NCBI RefSeq assembly: GCF_037975245.1
Contig: NC_092568.1
Location: forward strand, 16,449,001-16,513,000
Reading direction: 5' to 3'
DNA: 64,000 bases
Source of the DNA: Apostichopus japonicus
Taxonomy: Eukaryota > Echinodermata > Holothuroidea > Aspidochirotida > Stichopodidae
Shown here: positions 60,501-64,000 of the stretch, piece after piece
How the letters are laid out: each line of letters opens with the position of its first letter
Position numbering within the stretch: the first letter of the stretch is position 1
The notes under the pieces: model-generated
Seen by the model: only the letters and a program-made list of their open reading frames with translations
Databases searched by the model: none
What the model was told of the DNA's origin: nothing
Position numbers and translations under genes: made by a program

Positions 60501-62401
60501 TTACACTAAGTGAATACCTCTCGGTCTAAGAGATGGGATTACTATGTCATTGAAAAATTCTCAGTCTAACGAAGAGATCTATGTGACTAACAAATCTTTG
60601 AATACCCCTAAGTCTAACTAAGAGATTTATGTGAGTATGTCATTGATTACACCTCAGTCTAAGAGATCTATGTGATATTGTGATTACTATGTCATTGAAT
60701 ACTCCTCAGTCTAACTAAGAGTAAGAGATCTATGTGATAACATCATTGACTAGTAACCCTCAGTCTAAGAGATCTATGTGATATTGTGATTACTATGTCA
60801 TTGAATACTTCTCAGTCTAACTAAGAGATCTACTTGATTACTATGTCATTGAATACTTATCAGTCTAACTAAGAGATCTATGTGATTACTATGTCATTGA
60901 ATATTCCTCAGTCTAACTAAGATGTGATTACTATGGCATTGAATACTCCTCAGTCTAACTAAGAGATCTATGTGATTACTATGTCATTGAATACTCCTCA
61001 GTCTAACTAAGAGATCTATGTAATTACTATGTCATTGAATATTCCTCAGTCTAAATAAGAGATCTATTTGATTACTATGTCATTGAATACTTCTCAGTCT
61101 AACTAAGAGATCTATTTGATTACTATGTCATTGAATACTCCTCAGTCTAACTAAGAGATCTATGTGATTACTATGTCATTGAATACTCCTCAGTCTAACT
61201 AAGAGATCTATGTAATTACTATGTCATTGAATATTCCTCAGTCTAAATAAGAGATCTATTTGATTACTATGTCATTGAATACTCCTCAGTCTAACTAAGA
61301 GATTTATTTGATTACTATGTCATTGAATACTCCTCAGTCTAACTAAGAGATCTATTTTATTACTATGTCATTGAATACTCCTCAGTCTAACTAAGAGATC
61401 TATGTGATTACTATGTCATTGAATACTCCTCAGTCTAACTAAAAGATCTATTTGATTACTATGTCATTGAATACTCCTCAGTCTAACTAAGAGATCTATT
61501 TTATTACTATGTCATTGAATACTCCTCAGTCTAACTAAGAGATCTATGTGATTACTATGTCATTGAATACTCCTCAGTCTAACTAAGAGATCTATGTAAT
61601 TACTATGTCATTGAATACTCCTCAGTTTTACTAAGAGATCTTTTTGATTAATATGTCATTGAATACTTATCAGTCTAATTAAGAGATCTATGTGATACAA
61701 CCAATTTGCTGTTTCGTGTTATTAACAATTTACCTAAATGACCTATTCGAGTGTATACAGTACACTTGATAACACTTTCAGTATGAGCCACATGGACAGG
61801 ATTAGAGTTAAAATTGATTGCCTTTGATGTATGTTGTGCATTACAACAAAGTTAAGCTAACAAGGAAATTTAATATGACCATAGACAGGTCAAGTAAACC
61901 ATCACACAAAGTTTAAAGTAGCAGCTGTCTCCATACGAAGGCCACAGACAGTGTTAAGCCTCTTGTCAGTACAGCTGTTACTGTAGATTCAAGTTGAACT
62001 GCATAATTGATGGTTATCCAGTCATGCATGTTATAGGTTCCAGCACTCTTCCTAACAGGCTAACATACTTTAGAATATTGTGGATGTGAATGAGAAAGGT
62101 CAGTGGGAACTATACTGGCAATCATGTAATAAAGACCATGCTAGAATCAGGCCTAGAATTTCACAACAGTTTAATAGCCACTTGCTAAAATATTCCTGTG
62201 CTTAAGAAAGCAACTGGCTATAAATGATGTTACACCTTCCATCTCTCTGACACACTTTCCCTCCGAACACCCCCCCCCCTCCTAAAAAAAAAAAACTAAT
62301 AACAGTAATTTCTCTTTATTTTCTCCCTGCAGCAATTTTTCCAATTACAAAAATAGGTTCACAATGCCAAATTATGAGAAAACTCAGAACTTGTGGTACA
62401 G
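54523..62401 (+). CDS. ACP7: ACP7-type purple acid phosphatase, 5' part
   Basis: Five exons were modelled: 54523-54640, 55200-55397, 56029-56211, 56977-57100 and 62333-62401, giving about 230 residues, with phases consistent. The first 26 residues form a signal peptide. ILEIQPEQIHIS and EMVVTWSTF begin the fibronectin-like N-terminal domain. The calcineurin-like metallophosphatase domain starts at WSPHLVVYGDMGNENPQSLG, with metal-binding motifs GDMG, GDFAYD and GNHEE (CPGNHEE) all intact. Human ACP7 has nearly the same words (QQGMYDAVLHVGDFAYN and LPYMTCPGNHEE). Such enzymes hydrolyse phosphomonoesters with a dinuclear Fe/metal centre in lysosomes or outside the cell. The last exon ends at a donor at 62402, and the remaining half of the enzyme lies beyond the window. 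Intron 4 is expanded to 5.2 kb by a transposon and a minisatellite. Confidence 0.93.
55600..55750 (-). mobile_element. tRNA-derived SINE fragment, copy 2
   Basis: It shares TTTCAGATGGG, GATTGCTCTTGGATGAAAA-like words and a decayed B box (AGAGATCAAACCCC) with 23255-23405, in the same orientation and order. It lies in ACP7 intron 2. Confidence 0.5.
57197..60365 (+). mobile_element. pogo-like (Tc1/mariner superfamily) DNA transposon
   Basis: The 3169-bp element has perfect 22-bp terminal inverted repeats beginning CAGGTAGGGGCCCCTCAGAA, extending to 28 bp with two mismatches, and is flanked by TA on both sides. Plus-strand transposase pieces contain VIVSDGHSSRF and FITPLDTTGVTQLHDQINQ, the second and third catalytic Asp regions of a DDE transposase. 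Further pieces are VSVEWMQKDKFVQ-like (58254 onward), YTKQYYMQKLENSLETIQKL, and a C-terminal YEEEVFIGTGRV domain. Frame changes and stops show that it is inactive. A 10-codon VEVEG repeat lies at about 58937-59030. It sits in ACP7 intron 4. Confidence 0.85.
58207..58256. repeat. 42-nt hairpin insertion flanked by an 8-bp direct repeat
   Basis: ACCATGGAGCTAT and ATAGCTCCATGGT form a 13-bp stem around a 13-nt loop. GGTGTAAC occurs on both sides. Removing one GGTGTAAC copy plus the hairpin leaves a continuous transposase frame (VGVTNHGLSVEW). Confidence 0.8.
60509..61697. repeat. 48-bp minisatellite array in ACP7 intron 4
   Basis: About 24 units built from ATTACTATGTCATTGAATAC, TCCTCAGTCTAACTAAGAGA and TCTATGTG. 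The first units are degenerate and the middle ones nearly uniform. Variants such as ATTCCTCAGTCTAAATAAG recur about 191 bp apart, hinting at four-unit higher-order duplication. Most units contain AGATCT. Confidence 0.97.
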
Positions 62402-64000
62402 GTATGTACTATGTTTTAGATTTGCTTGATCTCTTAAATGCTACATTTTGCTATGTTCTGTTCCATTGCCATATCGAACATGTTGTAAAGATGGCCGGGC
62501 GTTAATCTGAGGTTGCAAGTTTTAAACAACAAACTTCTCTGCTTTCTGCTTTGTCATTAAAATATGTACTTGTATTTGGTTTGACATGTGTAATGTATGA
62601 TTGGTAGAGCTTTTAAAAAAAAAAAAAAAAAAATTGGAGCTTGAGAGAATAGAGAGAACATAATGTTAGATTTCAGGTCATCTGAATGAAGAAATGGGTC
62701 GTCGTTGTTTGTCAAGTAAGAAGTAAAGAGTGTGGGTGTGTTTACCCACCATATACTGACTATCTGTGGTCTTACAACCTTTAAAGATATGCATTTGATT
62801 GTGAAAGTAATACTTTCTAGTCTGAGAGACGACATAAGACCGCCTAAACCTAAGTCATACATTGCAAAGTATTTTTAGACTTTGACAACATACTGTAGAC
62901 AGTCAATTGTATGTATTTCCTGCAGTTCAATGGTCACAAAGTACCCTTTATACAGTTCAGTCAATGATTGCATTACTAACATGATTCAGTTCAGGTACCT
63001 TTTTTTTTATATAATGATAATGATATGAAACCAAACAGCAAAACTGCAGTGTGGTTTCGATGTCTACATGAATAGTTCTTTTATGAATGTGACACACTAC
63101 GCTGTAGCATATAGCCAGGATGAACAACATACTTCAATCTAAGTAGTACAGCAAAAAGCATTGAGATATGACAAACAATATTCACATCAGCAGCTGATGG
63201 CAGAGATGGAAACTAGCTTTTCTTGTATTCAGCATACAGATTGATCTCTACCAAAGAAAACAGGCATCTTCTCAACAAATATTTTTAAAAGTACTCACCA
63301 TTTGGCGACCATGACTAAAAACCTACTCCCCAAATTGCAAAATTCACTCGCCACTATGGTTCTTCAGAGTACAGATCTATAACATTAATACTTTCTGTGA
63401 ACAAAGGTTAGGCACTTAGGCAGATACATGGTGCTACGTAACTGCACATAGGAAATTACGTTTCCGTGCAGTTTGAAATTTGGACTTTTTTATCAAAAGT
63501 AAGTGATGTACAAAGTAAAAACATGTCGCAAAATCATAAATAAGCAGCTAGGCCTACTGTAGTGTCTCAAACAATTTAAAGAAAAAAGCATCTGCAAAAA
63601 TACCTCCGAAGATAGATAGGCTTCTGTTGCATCAGGGCTCTTCTAGTACTAGACATTATACTATACAGTAGCTAGGTGTGGGCGAGTCGTAAACCTATAC
63701 AGTACCTGCTACTTTGAATCGCTACTGTATCAGCCATTAGATTAGATCTTAGGCCACCTTAAGTGTATTAGTATTCTGACACGTCATATATTTTCTTCAT
63801 GTTTTGTGTTGATGAACCCAATTTCATCCTATTGATATATTGGTATTAAACATTGAGGCCTAATCAACTCGGCAGTTACATGCTTTGTTGTCGAAAATAT
63901 TTTACCAAAATGACTGATATATATTATGTACTGTTGATTTGTTAACTGCAGATCAAGTCTAAACTTATAAATTTTAATATCGCAGAACTCGGACTAAAGT
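62402..64000. other. Start of ACP7 intron 5
   Basis: No further ACP7 exon is seen before the window ends. The sequence is AT-rich with a poly-A run at about 62614-62632 and no recognised element. Confidence 0.5.

Noticed and set aside
60509-61697. CRISPR-like array
   Set aside because: Units are contiguous near-identical 48-bp repeats without unique spacers, in an animal intron, so it is a minisatellite.

Overview
The window is nuclear DNA of an animal. Coding exons are short and interrupted by AT-rich introns with GT/AG borders, and non-coding DNA is full of microsatellites, minisatellites, SINE and LINE scraps and DNA transposons. Protein sequences match vertebrate orthologues well but not closely, and the intron style suggests a marine invertebrate deuterostome, perhaps an echinoderm such as a sea cucumber. 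That taxonomic guess rests on remembered similarity only. No virus-like element was recognised.

Eight protein-coding genes can be supported, most with phase-checked exon models. In order: the last exon of NDUFAF7 (+, 194-349); ESF1 (-, 1268-8863, 10 exons, 801 aa); COMMD1 (+, 10186-12708, 4 exons, 187 aa); a NEPRO/C3orf17-like nucleolar gene (-, 14626-24953, 13 exons, 729 aa); an unrecognised single-pass membrane protein with a large repetitive Ser/acidic tail (-, 26872-32875, 5 exons, 925 aa); a ZNF839-like gene (+, 37054-45974, 7 exons, 712 aa); CINP (-, 49419-52710, 5 exons, 244 aa); and the 5' part of an ACP7-type purple acid phosphatase (+, from 54523, five exons seen, continuing past the window).

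The genes do not form an operon. ESF1, NEPRO and CINP all have nucleolar or ribosome-maturation roles in other animals. ZNF839 and CINP are convergent neighbours here, as I remember them being in human (14q32.31), which suggests old microsynteny. ESF1 and COMMD1 are divergent across a 1.3 kb gap.

The best candidate for something undescribed is the 925-aa membrane protein. Its cytoplasmic tail carries about four and a half repeats of about 95 aa, each built around two copies of a hydrophobic-acidic L-[ED]-L-[PL]-[FL] motif, and two of the repeats are almost identical in DNA. Other notable structures are a 2.3 kb intronic repeat in NEPRO packed with AGGTCA direct repeats spaced like nuclear-receptor sites; a 3.17 kb pogo-like transposon with perfect 22-bp ends and iterated subterminal motifs in ACP7 intron 4; a 42-nt hairpin flanked by 8-bp repeats inside its transposase; a hAT-like MITE with a perfect 8-bp target duplication inside a SINE; and two minisatellites (27 bp and 48 bp).
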